Part shown: positions 33,108 through 41,848 of the stretch, in pieces | How positions within the stretch are numbered: position 1 is the first letter of the stretch | Layout: each line of letters begins with the position of its first letter | Origin: CBDAPX01 sp965198725 | GTDB lineage: Bacteria > Pseudomonadota > Alphaproteobacteria > Rhodobacterales > Rhodobacteraceae | Direction: 5' to 3' | NCBI GenBank assembly: GCA_965198725.1 | Contig: CBDAPX010000001.1 | Coordinates: 2,790,001 to 2,854,000 of the forward strand | DNA length: 64,000 nt | The notes under the pieces: generated by a model | Databases searched by the model: none | Told to the model about the DNA's origin: nothing | What the model saw: the letters and a program-made list of their open reading frames with translations, nothing else | Made by a program: the position numbers and the translations under genes

Positions 33108-33983
33108 TTAGCCTTGGGCAGCTTTTGCAACTTCTGCTGCAAAGTCTTCTTCTTTTTTCTCGATGCCTTCGCCAACTTCGAGGCGTACAAAACCGGTGAT
33201 TTCGGCACCCGCTTCTTTGGCTGCGGCTTCGACCGTCAGGTCCGGGTTCACAACGAATTGCTGGTTCAGCAGTGTTGATTCCGCGACGAATTTCTTCATA
33301 CGGCCGATGATCATCTTTTCGATAACCTGCTCAGGCTTACCGCTCTCACGGGCGATATCCATCTGAACCTGCTTTTCTTTTTCAACAACCGCCGGATCCA
33401 TATCAGCTTCGCTCAGCGCAGCCGGGTTCACAGCCGCGATGTGCATCGCAACCTGCTTACCAAACGCCTCGTCGCCGCCGTTCATGGCAACCAGAACACC
33501 GATCTTGCCCATGCCGCCGGTCACTGCGTTGTGGACATAAGTCACAACACTGTCGCCAGAGATTTTGGCCATCCGGCGCAGCGTCATGTTCTCACCAATG
33601 GTGGCGATCTTGTCGGTCACCAGGTCTTTGACAGCTTTACCGCCTGCATCCGCGTCTGCCAGTGCTTCGACACTATCGACACCGGTTGCCACAACGGCAA
33701 TCTTGCCAACCATTTCCTGGAACTCTTCGTTTTTCGCAACAAAGTCGGTTTCCGAGTTCACTTCGACCGCAACGCCCGTGCTGCCGTCAACGTGTACGGC
33801 GACCAAGCCTTCTGCCGCGGTGCGACCGGACTTTTTGGCGGCTTTCGCCAGACCCTTGGTACGCAGCCAGTCGACGGCCTCGTCCATGTTGCCGCCGGTT
33901 TCTGTCAGCGCTTTTTTCGCGTCCATCATGCCTGCGCCGGTTGCTTCGCGCAGTTCTTTGACCATTGCCGCTGTGATTGCCAT
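33108..33983 (-). CDS. tsf: translation elongation factor Ts
   Basis: A 291-residue nucleotide-exchange factor for EF-Tu. The N-terminal UBA-like domain with TGAGMMDAKKAL (about 16-27), the TDFVAKN segment (about 80-86) and the C-terminal core are standard. Start ATG 33983. It lies after rpsB in the usual rpsB-tsf operon with a 76-base gap. Confidence 0.95.
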   Translation of the reverse strand: MAITAAMVKELREATGAGMMDAKKALTETGGNMDEAVDWLRTKGLAKAAKKSGRTAAEGLVAVHVDGSTGVAVEVNSETDFVAKNEEFQEMVGKIAVVATGVDSVEALADADAGGKAVKDLVTDKIATIGENMTLRRMAKISGDSVVTYVHNAVTGGMGKIGVLVAMNGGDEAFGKQVAMHIAAVNPAALSEADMDPAVVEKEKQVQMDIARESGKPEQVIEKMIIGRMKKFVAESTLLNQQFVVNPDLTVEAAAKEAGAEITGFVRLEVGEGIEKKEEDFAAEVAKAAQG

Positions 33984-34059
33984 GTCTTGGCTCCTCAAAA
34001 TCAGTCTTGATTTTAGGCAGGTCTACCCTGCCTCACATGTCAAATCTGTGACAAACAGA

Positions 34060-34848
34060 TTACACTTCTGCCGGGGCTTCTGTGGTGCCCTCAGCTTCGG
34101 CAACCGCTTCTTCAACCGGTGCTTCTTCGAACGCACCGATATCAACGCCTGCATCGCCCAGCTGTGCGGTCATGCCGTCCAGAGCTGCACGGGCCGCCAG
34201 ATCGCAGTAGAGCGAAATTGCGCGTGCCGCGTCGTCGTTGCCCGGAATGATGTAGTCCACACCATCAGGCGAGCAGTTGGTGTCGACAACAGCCACAACC
34301 GGGATACCCAGCTTGTTGGCTTCGGCGATTGCCAATGCTTCTTTTTTGACGTCGATGACGAACAACAGGTCAGGTGTGCCGCCCATTTCACGGATACCAC
34401 CCAAAGACGCTTGCAGCTTCTCCTGGTCACGCTCCATGCCCAGACGCTCTTTCTTGGTCAGGCCTTCGGCACCGCCTTCCATGGTTTCATCGATCTGACG
34501 CAGACGCTGGATCGACTGGGAAACGGTTTTCCAGTTGGTCAGCGTGCCACCCAGCCAACGGTGGTTCATGAAATACTGTGCCGATTTCTCAGCCGCTTCC
34601 GCGATCGGGCCTTGCGCCTGACGCTTGGTGCCAACGAACAGAACCCGGCCGCCTTTGGCAACGGTGTCGCGCACAGCCATCAATGCCTGGTCCAGCATTG
34701 GAACTGTTTGGGTCAGGTCGAGAATGTGAATGCCGTTGCGCTGACCATAGATGAACGGACCCATGCGTGGGTTCCAGCGTTGCGTCTGGTGGCCAAAGTG
34801 AACGCCAGCTTCCAACAGCTGACGCATTGTGAACTCAGGAAGAGCCAT
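34060..34848 (-). CDS. rpsB: 30S ribosomal protein S2
   Basis: A 262-residue S2 protein. MRQLLEAGVHFGHQTQRWNP near the N-terminus is diagnostic, with VGTKRQAQ and VDTNCSPDGVDY further on; the C-terminal acidic tail is Glu/Ala-rich as in alphaproteobacteria. The 140 bases upstream (34849-34990) hold G-rich and C-rich stretches able to pair, a likely structured leader for autoregulation. Confidence 0.95.
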   Translation of the reverse strand: MALPEFTMRQLLEAGVHFGHQTQRWNPRMGPFIYGQRNGIHILDLTQTVPMLDQALMAVRDTVAKGGRVLFVGTKRQAQGPIAEAAEKSAQYFMNHRWLGGTLTNWKTVSQSIQRLRQIDETMEGGAEGLTKKERLGMERDQEKLQASLGGIREMGGTPDLLFVIDVKKEALAIAEANKLGIPVVAVVDTNCSPDGVDYIIPGNDDAARAISLYCDLAARAALDGMTAQLGDAGVDIGAFEEAPVEEAVAEAEGTTEAPAEV

Positions 34849-35031
34849 CTTTACGTTTCCTTTCCGGTTTACGCCTCGGCGGGGGTGTGAGAGCGGATGC
34901 TCCAACCGGGGGACTGTTGGGGATGTCTCCCCCAAACAACCCAAACCCCGCCTGCGGTTTGAATGGCGCGCGTATATGACAAGCGGCATTGGTCCGCAAG
35001 CCCTATTTAGCCTAAGTGATTTTGGCGTTAC

Positions 35032-36012
35032 TCAAGGAAAAAACAGCCGTTCATAGCCCTGCGGCGTATGAACAATCACTCCTTTTTTCTGTGCGAGTTT
35101 AACAATTATATCGATGGCTGTCTTGGGCCTGTCCAAGAAGGGCGGCGCATATCCCAAGTTCTCGGTCAATTCGCTGGTTGGATCATCCCAATGCACTAGA
35201 TGCACGCGGTGCGCCCCTATGGTCTGGACAGTGTTGCGCCATAGCTTTTCGACTGCTGCTTGAACATCGTCCTGACGGGAAAGCAAGCCCACTGACAAGA
35301 TCAAGGTTTCTGCACGGACACCCGAAAAAACCCCGTCATCCGCCCGACCACTTGGAACCAGCAAAACACGCGTTCCTTTGTGTTCAACCAGAAACGAAAA
35401 CGCAGTTCCCGTGGGATACAACAGAGGATGTTTGGGCGGTTGCCAACCGTCTTCACGGGTGCTTCGGAAATCAAAGGCCGGAAGTGGTGTTTTGATATGA
35501 CCGGTATCAAATGCGGTCACGCGGAACGGTCTGATTTCTATCGGCACTTTATGGCGCAGTTGTTTTGTCTGCGACGCTGGCACACCTTTGCTTTGTGCGA
35601 TCGTTACTGACTGCTTTGATCCATAGAACAGGGAAGAGGCTTTCCGCGCAATGTAAGGAGCATCCATAATGTGATCAAAATGGGAATGGGCCACAAACAC
35701 CGCCTGAACATTTTCGGATTTCGCTTTGGACAGACAGGTATCAACCCGTTCAGTATCGGTTCCCGATCTGTTTAGGATCAAGTCCGGAATAGTTGGCCGA
35801 GAACATAACCCGTCAAACACAAGATCCGTTTGACCATCCGAGAATACAAAAGACGAAACGCCCAGAAAAACGGCCTCGAGCGCTTCTGCTTTTGCAGATT
35901 GCGCAGGTTTTATTCCGGCGAAAATCAAGATGATGAGATATTTCGCCAAGATTGAGCCAGATGCTCTACGCACCCCAAACGGCAAGAAACCGACCGACTT
36001 ACTCACCCTCAT
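35032..36012 (-). CDS. exported metallo-beta-lactamase-fold hydrolase
   Basis: A 326-residue protein with an N-terminal signal or anchor (about residues 20-42) and the MBL metal-binding motif HSHFDHIMD (about 108-116). Other ligands are H in TGHIKTPL and H in LVHWDD. Substrate unknown; export suggests a periplasmic phosphodiester or lactone hydrolase. Its start overlaps the 3' end of bfr by 14 bases, so expression may be coupled. Confidence 0.75.
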   Translation of the reverse strand: MRVSKSVGFLPFGVRRASGSILAKYLIILIFAGIKPAQSAKAEALEAVFLGVSSFVFSDGQTDLVFDGLCSRPTIPDLILNRSGTDTERVDTCLSKAKSENVQAVFVAHSHFDHIMDAPYIARKASSLFYGSKQSVTIAQSKGVPASQTKQLRHKVPIEIRPFRVTAFDTGHIKTPLPAFDFRSTREDGWQPPKHPLLYPTGTAFSFLVEHKGTRVLLVPSGRADDGVFSGVRAETLILSVGLLSRQDDVQAAVEKLWRNTVQTIGAHRVHLVHWDDPTSELTENLGYAPPFLDRPKTAIDIIVKLAQKKGVIVHTPQGYERLFFP

Positions 36013-36484
36013 CCATCTTGGACGCGTTCAGCTGCTGATATGGCACATCGCCGATGCGGTTATAGAGGTCCAGCTGGGTTTCCAGAAAGTCGACGTGGCC
36101 TTCTTCGTCAGACAACAGCTCTTCAAAAAGCGCCATGGACACATAATCGCCCGCCTCGCGACAGACATCCCGCGCCTCTCGGTAAAGCGCGCCGGCTTCC
36201 AGCTCTGCCGCCAAATCCGCTTCAAGCGTTTCTTTTGCGTTCTGCCCAATGCGCAACGGGTCCAGTTTCTGTAGATTTGGGTGGCCTTCCAGAAAGATAA
36301 TCCGTTGGATCAACTTATCCGCGTGATGCATCTCTTCGATGCTTTCTTCGCGGCTCTTTTTGGCCATATGGCCAAGGCCCCAGTCTTCTTGCAGGCGATA
36401 GTGCAACCAGTACTGGCTGACAGCGGTCAGTTCGCTCCTAAGAGCCCGATTCAAATACTCAATTACCTTCGGATCGCCTTGCAT
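35999..36484 (-). CDS. bfr: bacterioferritin
   Basis: A 161-residue heme-containing ferritin that stores iron. Heme ligand Met52 and ferroxidase residues E18, E51, H54, E94, E127 and H130 are at the expected places. Overlaps bfd by 26 bases, so they are translated together. Probably controlled by iron via the dyad upstream of bfd. Confidence 0.95.
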   Translation of the reverse strand: MQGDPKVIEYLNRALRSELTAVSQYWLHYRLQEDWGLGHMAKKSREESIEEMHHADKLIQRIIFLEGHPNLQKLDPLRIGQNAKETLEADLAAELEAGALYREARDVCREAGDYVSMALFEELLSDEEGHVDFLETQLDLYNRIGDVPYQQLNASKMDEGE

Positions 36485-36752
36485 GCTGGAACTCCTTAAC
36501 TTCGAAATCTGGCCTTAAACTAGGAATAGCATCGTCTGGTCGCTTGGCAAATGCCGCGGGCACTTTCAAATTCTCATTTTTCCGCATTTCAGACAGGAAC
36601 AGCGGCAGACAGGCGCCACAATCCGCGGCTTTGCCCAAGGCGCGATAAATCTTGCCAGGCGTGATAAGGGTATGTGGGTCAGACGCCCGCATCCAATCGA
36701 TGGCTACATCGATGTCTGCGTCCGAAATTCCCTGGCAATGGCAGATGATCAT
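36459..36752 (-). CDS. bfd: bacterioferritin-associated ferredoxin
   Basis: A 97-residue [2Fe-2S] protein with cluster ligands C4, C6, C45 and C48. It reduces ferric iron in bacterioferritin for release. It has a longer C-terminal tail (~30 residues) than E. coli Bfd. ATG 36752 is used; a GTG one codon upstream is less well spaced. Confidence 0.88.
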   Translation of the reverse strand: MIICHCQGISDADIDVAIDWMRASDPHTLITPGKIYRALGKAADCGACLPLFLSEMRKNENLKVPAAFAKRPDDAIPSLRPDFEVKEFQHARRSEGN

Positions 36753-36784
36753 CACACCCTCAGCGGTTACAGTCCAGAATCGAC

Positions 36785-36814
36785 TGACTGTTTTTGTCAG
36801 TTATATTATCTGAC
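36785..36814. promoter_or_regulatory. iron-box-like dyad upstream of bfd-bfr
   Basis: TGA-N9-TCA (36785-36799) overlaps a second dyad, GTCAG-N9-CTGAC (36796-36814 area). TGA-N9-TCA is the shape reported for iron-regulatory boxes (RirA/Iron-Rhodo box) in Rhodobacterales. It lies 33 bases before the bfd start. Confidence 0.5.
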
Positions 36815-36863
36815 TGATTCACTAAGAAAGTGCAACCCGAGTATTTCACTCGACTACTTTACG

Positions 36864-37688
36864 TTAGCCTGACCGGTCCAAACCTGCCCTGACTGTTTTT
36901 TCCAGTTCGGCAGCAAGCGCCTTGCGGCTGTCAAAGGCGGATACGCGCACATGCGGATGGTAGGTGACGCGCACCCGTCCTTGTGGCCAAGCCCCAAGGG
37001 TTTTGAGCAAATGCTCTCCAAACCCCATATCGCCCCACCATCCGTAAAACCGGGGATCTGCAGACTTTGGCGCGAAATACGTCACGGTGACGGGCTGCAG
37101 CCACAGGGTGTCTTTGAGATCCGCGCTAAAAAACGCCTCGAACAAGGTCGGTTTGAACGGCAAAACCCGCATGCCATCCGTTGAGGTGCCTTCGGGAAAA
37201 AACAAAATCTTGTGCCCTGCCAACAGCCTTTGGCGAAACAGCGCGTTGTGTTCTTTGGCCTGACGCCTGTCACGTTCAATGAACACCGTACCCGTGCCCC
37301 GCGCCAGCCAGCCGATCCCTGGCCAGCGCGCCACTTCGGCCTTTGATACAAAGTAAATCGGCGCGGCGGCGTTTAAGACAAATATGTCCAGCCAAGACGC
37401 ATGGTTCGCGGCCATCGCACCGGGATGCTCCATCGGCGTTCCCTGCGTTTCATACCGAATGCCCATCAGTCGCAGCGCGTTGCGACAGGCAAAGACCGTG
37501 ATGTGCGGCGTTATGGGGCGATGCAGGCCGAACAGAGGATTTTCGATCAATCGGATGATCAGCAAAAGAGCAAACAATCCAAAGACCAAAATCGCCGTTG
37601 GGACACCACGCAACAGGATCAACACCCAACTGGTCAGGCCAAGACGCATCGGCTCTGGCGCGTCATCGCTCTGCCAAGTTGTGGTCAT
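36864..37688 (-). CDS. olsA: lysophospholipid-type O-acyltransferase OlsA (PlsC family)
   Basis: A 274-residue membrane acyltransferase with an N-terminal hydrophobic segment (about 27-46), HASWLD (the HX4D motif, about 98-103) and FPEGTSTDG (about 166-174). It adds the second acyl chain to lyso-ornithine lipid. ATG 37688 overlaps the olsB stop by 4 bases, the usual olsBA arrangement in roseobacters. Confidence 0.88.
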   Translation of the reverse strand: MTTTWQSDDAPEPMRLGLTSWVLILLRGVPTAILVFGLFALLLIIRLIENPLFGLHRPITPHITVFACRNALRLMGIRYETQGTPMEHPGAMAANHASWLDIFVLNAAAPIYFVSKAEVARWPGIGWLARGTGTVFIERDRRQAKEHNALFRQRLLAGHKILFFPEGTSTDGMRVLPFKPTLFEAFFSADLKDTLWLQPVTVTYFAPKSADPRFYGWWGDMGFGEHLLKTLGAWPQGRVRVTYHPHVRVSAFDSRKALAAELEKTVRAGLDRSG

Positions 37689-38449
37689 CCGGCGTGTGAT
37701 CCCGCGTAGATGCGTTTTTGACGCGCATTCATTCGGTTCGTGTCCATAACCAGACAAACGTCCGTCGTATTAAAGCTGTGATCGACAAAGGCGCCATCAC
37801 CGACAAATCCGCCAAGCCGCAGATACGCTTTGATCAAGGCCGGAGTTTCAACCATGGCGCGGCGCCGGTCGATTTGGTCCGCTGGCAACAGGTTCATATC
37901 CTGATAGTGCGCCTCAACCGTCCGAACGCGCAGTTCGGGCGGCGCCAAGTGGTTGTGATGCAGCATGCTCAGCGGTTGCGCCAACGCGGCGACATCTGTG
38001 CCGTGAAAACTGGCCACACCAAAGAGGATCTCCACTTGATGTTGGTCGACATAAGCCGACAGACCGGTCCACAGATGAAACATGGCCGTTCCACCGCGAT
38101 AGTCGGGGTGCACGCATGAACGGCCCAGTTCCAGCACGCGGCGGCCCGTGCGCAGCAACGGGGACAAGTCATATTCATCATCCGAATAAAACTGCCCTGC
38201 CCGCGCGGCCTGATCATCCCCAAGAAGACGGTAAACACCAACCACCTTATCCGCGGTCACATCGCGACAGATCAGGTGATCAAAAAACGGGTCGAACCGG
38301 TCCATTTCAAGACCCGCGTCATGATCCACCATGGATCCGCCGCCACCCAGCTCTTTTACGAACACATCATAACGCAGCGCCTGAGCGGCGCGCAGGTCTG
38401 CCTCTGTTTCGGCAAGTTTTACGTCGAATACCGGTCCAGTATCAGGCAT
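37685..38449 (-). CDS. olsB: ornithine-acyl[ACP] N-acyltransferase OlsB (GNAT)
   Basis: A 254-residue GNAT-related enzyme (hemolysin-like group) that makes lyso-ornithine lipid from ornithine and 3-hydroxyacyl-ACP. The ALRYDVFVKELG start, ELGRSCVHPDYRGG (about 108-121) and C-terminal GxVGDGAFVDHSFNTTDV are family features. First gene of olsBA. A CtrA-like box lies 105 bases upstream. Confidence 0.88.
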   Translation of the reverse strand: MPDTGPVFDVKLAETEADLRAAQALRYDVFVKELGGGGSMVDHDAGLEMDRFDPFFDHLICRDVTADKVVGVYRLLGDDQAARAGQFYSDDEYDLSPLLRTGRRVLELGRSCVHPDYRGGTAMFHLWTGLSAYVDQHQVEILFGVASFHGTDVAALAQPLSMLHHNHLAPPELRVRTVEAHYQDMNLLPADQIDRRRAMVETPALIKAYLRLGGFVGDGAFVDHSFNTTDVCLVMDTNRMNARQKRIYAGSHAG

Positions 38450-38553
38450 TCGAAACCGGCTTTGTTTGCGCCTGTGTCATGGCGCGCTCTTACCTCAGTC
38501 GCCGCTGGAAACGCAACCTAAAGCCTTTTGATGACGCCGAAACCGTCCCAAAA

Positions 38554-38568
38554 TTAACCATTCGTAAA
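38554..38568. promoter_or_regulatory. CtrA-like box
   Basis: TTAA-CCATTCG-TAAA: TTAA-N7-TTAA with one mismatch. It lies between olsB and DUF3553 and close to chpT, a component of the CtrA phosphorelay. Confidence 0.35.
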
Positions 38569-38574
38569 CCAGTT

Positions 38575-38757
38575 TCAGGTATCAAAAACCGGCATAAGCG
38601 CGATACGTGCACTGTCGAGCACGACCTTACCTTCTTCGCGGAAGTTTACAGTTATTTTGCCGCCCACATTGGACTGGACCTGTCCAATTCCCCAGTCGGG
38701 ATAATCTGGGTGGCGGACAAACATGCCAGGTGCCAAAATGGCGTTAAGGTCGGTCAT
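38575..38757 (-). CDS. DUF3553 small protein
   Basis: A 60-residue protein of the DUF3553 family, with a beta-rich KOW/Tudor-like pattern (F-V-R-H-P-D-Y-P-D-W-G-I-G-Q-V-Q-S). Related folds bind RNA polymerase or nucleic acid, but this family's job is not known. It is divergent from chpT with 24 bases between starts. Confidence 0.8.
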   Translation of the reverse strand: MTDLNAILAPGMFVRHPDYPDWGIGQVQSNVGGKITVNFREEGKVVLDSARIALMPVFDT

Positions 38758-38781
38758 TTAGGTTTCCGATGTCTGGGACGG

Positions 38782-39387
38782 ATGATGAAACATACGCGCG
38801 ACAATAAGCTTGCAAGTTTGGTGGGATCAAGGATTTGCCATGATCTGATCAGTCCGGTGGGCGCCATCAACAATGGCTTGGAATTGCTGACGCTGACCGA
38901 CGCGCCACAAGGGGAAGAACTGGCCCTAGTCACGGCCAGCGCCATGCATGCAGAGGCGCGCACGCGCTTTATGCGTATCGCATACGGAAATGTATCAGAT
39001 CACGATTTGCCAGCCTCAGAGGTTCGATCAATCCTGGACGGCGTTGCCGCCAGCATGCCGCGGTTTGACCTGCATTGGACGATCGAGGGCCCGACCCCGC
39101 GTTGGGCGGTCCGACTTGCTTTTTTGGCGCTCCAATGTGTTGAAAGCGCAATGCCTTTGGGAGGCGCCATCTCGGTGGCCCGAGACAATGAGACATGGGT
39201 CGTGACCGGCATCGCAAGCCGAACCGAAATCGATCCCGATCTTTGGAACCGCCTCATTGCGGAATGCGCAGACACAGATGTCGCGGCGGCCCATGTTGAA
39301 TTTGTTTTGCTGCCCATCGCAGCACGCGACTATGACAGGACCCTCAACACGACACTGGACGCAGGCAAGGCAACCATCCGGTTTTAG
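38782..39387 (+). CDS. chpT: histidine phosphotransferase ChpT
   Basis: A 201-residue protein that passes phosphate from CckA to CtrA and CpdR. The DHp-like helix has the phospho-acceptor His in SRICHDLISPVGAINNGLEL (about residue 20), followed by a degenerate ATPase-like domain with no kinase motifs. ATG 38782 and ATG 38785 are both possible starts. Its 3' end overlaps the convergent proA gene by 4 bases. Confidence 0.88.
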   Translation: MMKHTRDNKLASLVGSRICHDLISPVGAINNGLELLTLTDAPQGEELALVTASAMHAEARTRFMRIAYGNVSDHDLPASEVRSILDGVAASMPRFDLHWTIEGPTPRWAVRLAFLALQCVESAMPLGGAISVARDNETWVVTGIASRTEIDPDLWNRLIAECADTDVAAAHVEFVLLPIAARDYDRTLNTTLDAGKATIRF

Positions 39388-40649
39388 CCGCGAACGGTGC
39401 CGTCGCCGCGTACCAGATATTTGAAGCTGGTCAATTGCGCAGCACCGACTGGTCCGCGTGCATGCATTTTACCGGTGGCAATGCCAATCTCCGCGCCCAT
39501 GCCAAATTCACCGCCATCCGCAAACTGCGTTGAGGCATTGTGCATCAGAATGGCGCTATCCAAGCGTTCAAAGAAGCGGGCAACAGCGGTTTCGTCTTCA
39601 GCCAGAATACAGTCGGTGTGATCAGAGCCGAACTGCCGGATATGCGCGATGGCTTCGTCAACATCCCCAACGGTTTTGGCTGCAATGATCATGTCCAGAA
39701 ACTCATGCCCCCAATCGTCGGCCGTTGCAGGGGTGGTGCCGGGTATATCGGCCAAGGCGCCATCGGCATGAACATCAACACCTGCATCAATCAACGCTCG
39801 GATCACGCCCTGCCCCAGGCTTTGCGCGACATCCTCATGGATAAGCAGACATTCCGCCGCGCCACAAATCCCTGTTCGGCGGGTTTTGGCATTCAGAACC
39901 ACTTTCAGAACCTTTTTAGGATCAGCCGATTTGTCGATATAGATGTGCACGATGCCTTCGAGATGCGCAAAGACCGGCACGCGGGCTTCGCGCTGGACCA
40001 ATCCAACCAACCCTTTGCCACCGCGGGGCACAATGACGTCGACATAATCGGTCATCGACAACAGCTCTGACACCGCCGCCCGATCCCGCGTGGGGACCAG
40101 TTGAATCGCATCCTCGGGCAGGTTTGCGCTGCGCAACCCGTCCACAAGGCAGGCATGGATCGCCATAGACGAATGCAGGCTTTCCGACCCGCCCCGCAGG
40201 ATAACTGCGTTGCCGGATTTCAGGCACAACGCACCGGCATCCGCCGTCACGTTGGGACGGCTTTCATAGATCACGCCGACAACGCCCAAAGGCGTCCGGA
40301 CGCGCTGAATGTCCAAACCGTTGGGCATTTGCCATTGGTCCAAAACCTCGCCCACAGGATCCGTTTGTTCCGCAACATTGCGCAGCCCGTCAACGATCCC
40401 GCGAATGCGGTCTTCGTTCAGCATCAGGCGATCCATCATGGCGGGGCTCAACCCCTTTTCCTCGCCAAAGACCAGGTCCTTGGCGTTTGCTTCGATAATC
40501 TCGGCCCGGTTGCGCCAGACGGCTTCGGCGGCACCGATCAAGGCGGCATGTTTGCGTTCCGCCGTCGCAAAGGCCAGCTGCGCGCTCGCCGCTTTGGCCC
40601 GCGCCCCAATATCGGCCATCAAAGCGGCGATGTTTTCGAGGTCTTTCAT
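39384..40649 (-). CDS. proA: gamma-glutamyl phosphate reductase
   Basis: A 421-residue NADPH-dependent enzyme of proline synthesis (glutamyl-5-phosphate to semialdehyde). The catalytic Cys lies in RTGICGAAECLL (about residue 262), and VIYESRPNVT (about 127-136) and GGSESLHSS are conserved. Second step after ProB; the 92-base gap to proB holds no gene. Confidence 0.95.
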   Translation of the reverse strand: MKDLENIAALMADIGARAKAASAQLAFATAERKHAALIGAAEAVWRNRAEIIEANAKDLVFGEEKGLSPAMMDRLMLNEDRIRGIVDGLRNVAEQTDPVGEVLDQWQMPNGLDIQRVRTPLGVVGVIYESRPNVTADAGALCLKSGNAVILRGGSESLHSSMAIHACLVDGLRSANLPEDAIQLVPTRDRAAVSELLSMTDYVDVIVPRGGKGLVGLVQREARVPVFAHLEGIVHIYIDKSADPKKVLKVVLNAKTRRTGICGAAECLLIHEDVAQSLGQGVIRALIDAGVDVHADGALADIPGTTPATADDWGHEFLDMIIAAKTVGDVDEAIAHIRQFGSDHTDCILAEDETAVARFFERLDSAILMHNASTQFADGGEFGMGAEIGIATGKMHARGPVGAAQLTSFKYLVRGDGTVRG

Positions 40650-40741
40650 GTCGGTGTCCCTTTGAAATCTTGTGCGCTGTGCGTCTGCGGTTCGGTGAAG
40701 ATAAGGCTTTTGCGGCTTGGAATGAAGTCTGGATGTATACG

Positions 40742-41848
40742 CTAGAGCGCCATGTCATCCCGATGGATCAAGGCCGCGCGGCCCGGATAGCCCAAAATTC
40801 CTTCGATTTCCGCCGAATGACTGCCCTTGATCTTGAGCGCTTCAGTTGAAGTATAGCGGCTAAGCCCCTGTCCAAGCTTTCGATTGTCCGATCCAACGAT
40901 CCGAACCGGATCGCCGCGACCAAACTCGCCCTCGACATCAGATATCCCGGCAGGCAACAGGCTTTTGCCGCTGGCCAAAGCCTTGGCAGCGCCCGCATCG
41001 ACAATGATCTGACCTTTGGGTTTCATCGCCGCAATCCAGCGTTTGCGCGCGGCTTGCGGATCTAACTGAGCGCTGAACCACGTCGCCGGCGCGCCATTTT
41101 CCAATTGTGAGAGGGGGTTAAGCGCCGATCCTTCGGTGATTGCCATGGCACACCCGGCGGCTGTTGCCATCTGCGCGGCCATAACCTTTGTCTTCATCCC
41201 ACCTTTGGACAGGCCCGATCCGGCATCCCCGGCCATGGCTTCGATCTCTGGCGTGATATCATCGATGACGTCGAACCGGCGTGCATCGGGGTCTTGTGCC
41301 GGGTTCGCGGAATAGAACCCGTCCACATCCGACAACAGAACCAGACAATCGGCCCCAATGGTCACCGCGACCTGTGCGGCCAACCGGTCATTGTCCCCGT
41401 ACCGGATTTCATCCGTCGCAATCGTATCGTTTTCATTCACGATCGGCACAACGCCCAACCCCAACAGGGTTTCCAGCGTCGCCCGCGAATTGAGATAGCG
41501 GCGACGATCTGTGCTGTCTTCCAAGGTCACAAGGACCTGCGCGGTGGTGATGGAATGCGGTGCCAAGGCCTCCTCATACGCTCGGGCCAACCGGATTTGC
41601 CCAACGGCTGCAGAAGCCTGTGATTGTTCCAGCGGCAAGTCATGGGATGTCAGCCCCAGAACGCCCCGCCCTAATGCAATCGACCCCGAAGACACCAGCA
41701 CGACATCCTGACCGCGCGACTTCAGCCGTTTCACGTCCGCTGCAAGGGATAACAACCAATCCTGTCGCAAATGCCCGGTTGTGCGATCCACCAGCAAGGC
41801 GGATCCAATTTTGACCACAACCCGCTTTGCCTGTGCTAGGGACGCCAC
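40742..41848 (-). CDS. proB: glutamate 5-kinase with PUA domain
   Basis: A 368-residue kinase: amino-acid kinase domain (1-260, VVVKIGSALLV and VSSGSIALG, GTGGMKTK-like loop SKGGMKTK) and a C-terminal PUA domain (about 275-355). It starts proline synthesis and is usually feedback-inhibited by proline. Overlaps obgE by 13 bases. Confidence 0.95.
   Translation of the reverse strand: MASLAQAKRVVVKIGSALLVDRTTGHLRQDWLLSLAADVKRLKSRGQDVVLVSSGSIALGRGVLGLTSHDLPLEQSQASAAVGQIRLARAYEEALAPHSITTAQVLVTLEDSTDRRRYLNSRATLETLLGLGVVPIVNENDTIATDEIRYGDNDRLAAQVAVTIGADCLVLLSDVDGFYSANPAQDPDARRFDVIDDITPEIEAMAGDAGSGLSKGGMKTKVMAAQMATAAGCAMAITEGSALNPLSQLENGAPATWFSAQLDPQAARKRWIAAMKPKGQIIVDAGAAKALASGKSLLPAGISDVEGEFGRGDPVRIVGSDNRKLGQGLSRYTSTEALKIKGSHSAEIEGILGYPGRAALIHRDDMAL

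Noticed and set aside
33565..34890. 441-codon plus-strand frame across tsf and rpsB
   Set aside because: Shadow of two certain genes on the other strand; composition is unlike a protein family.
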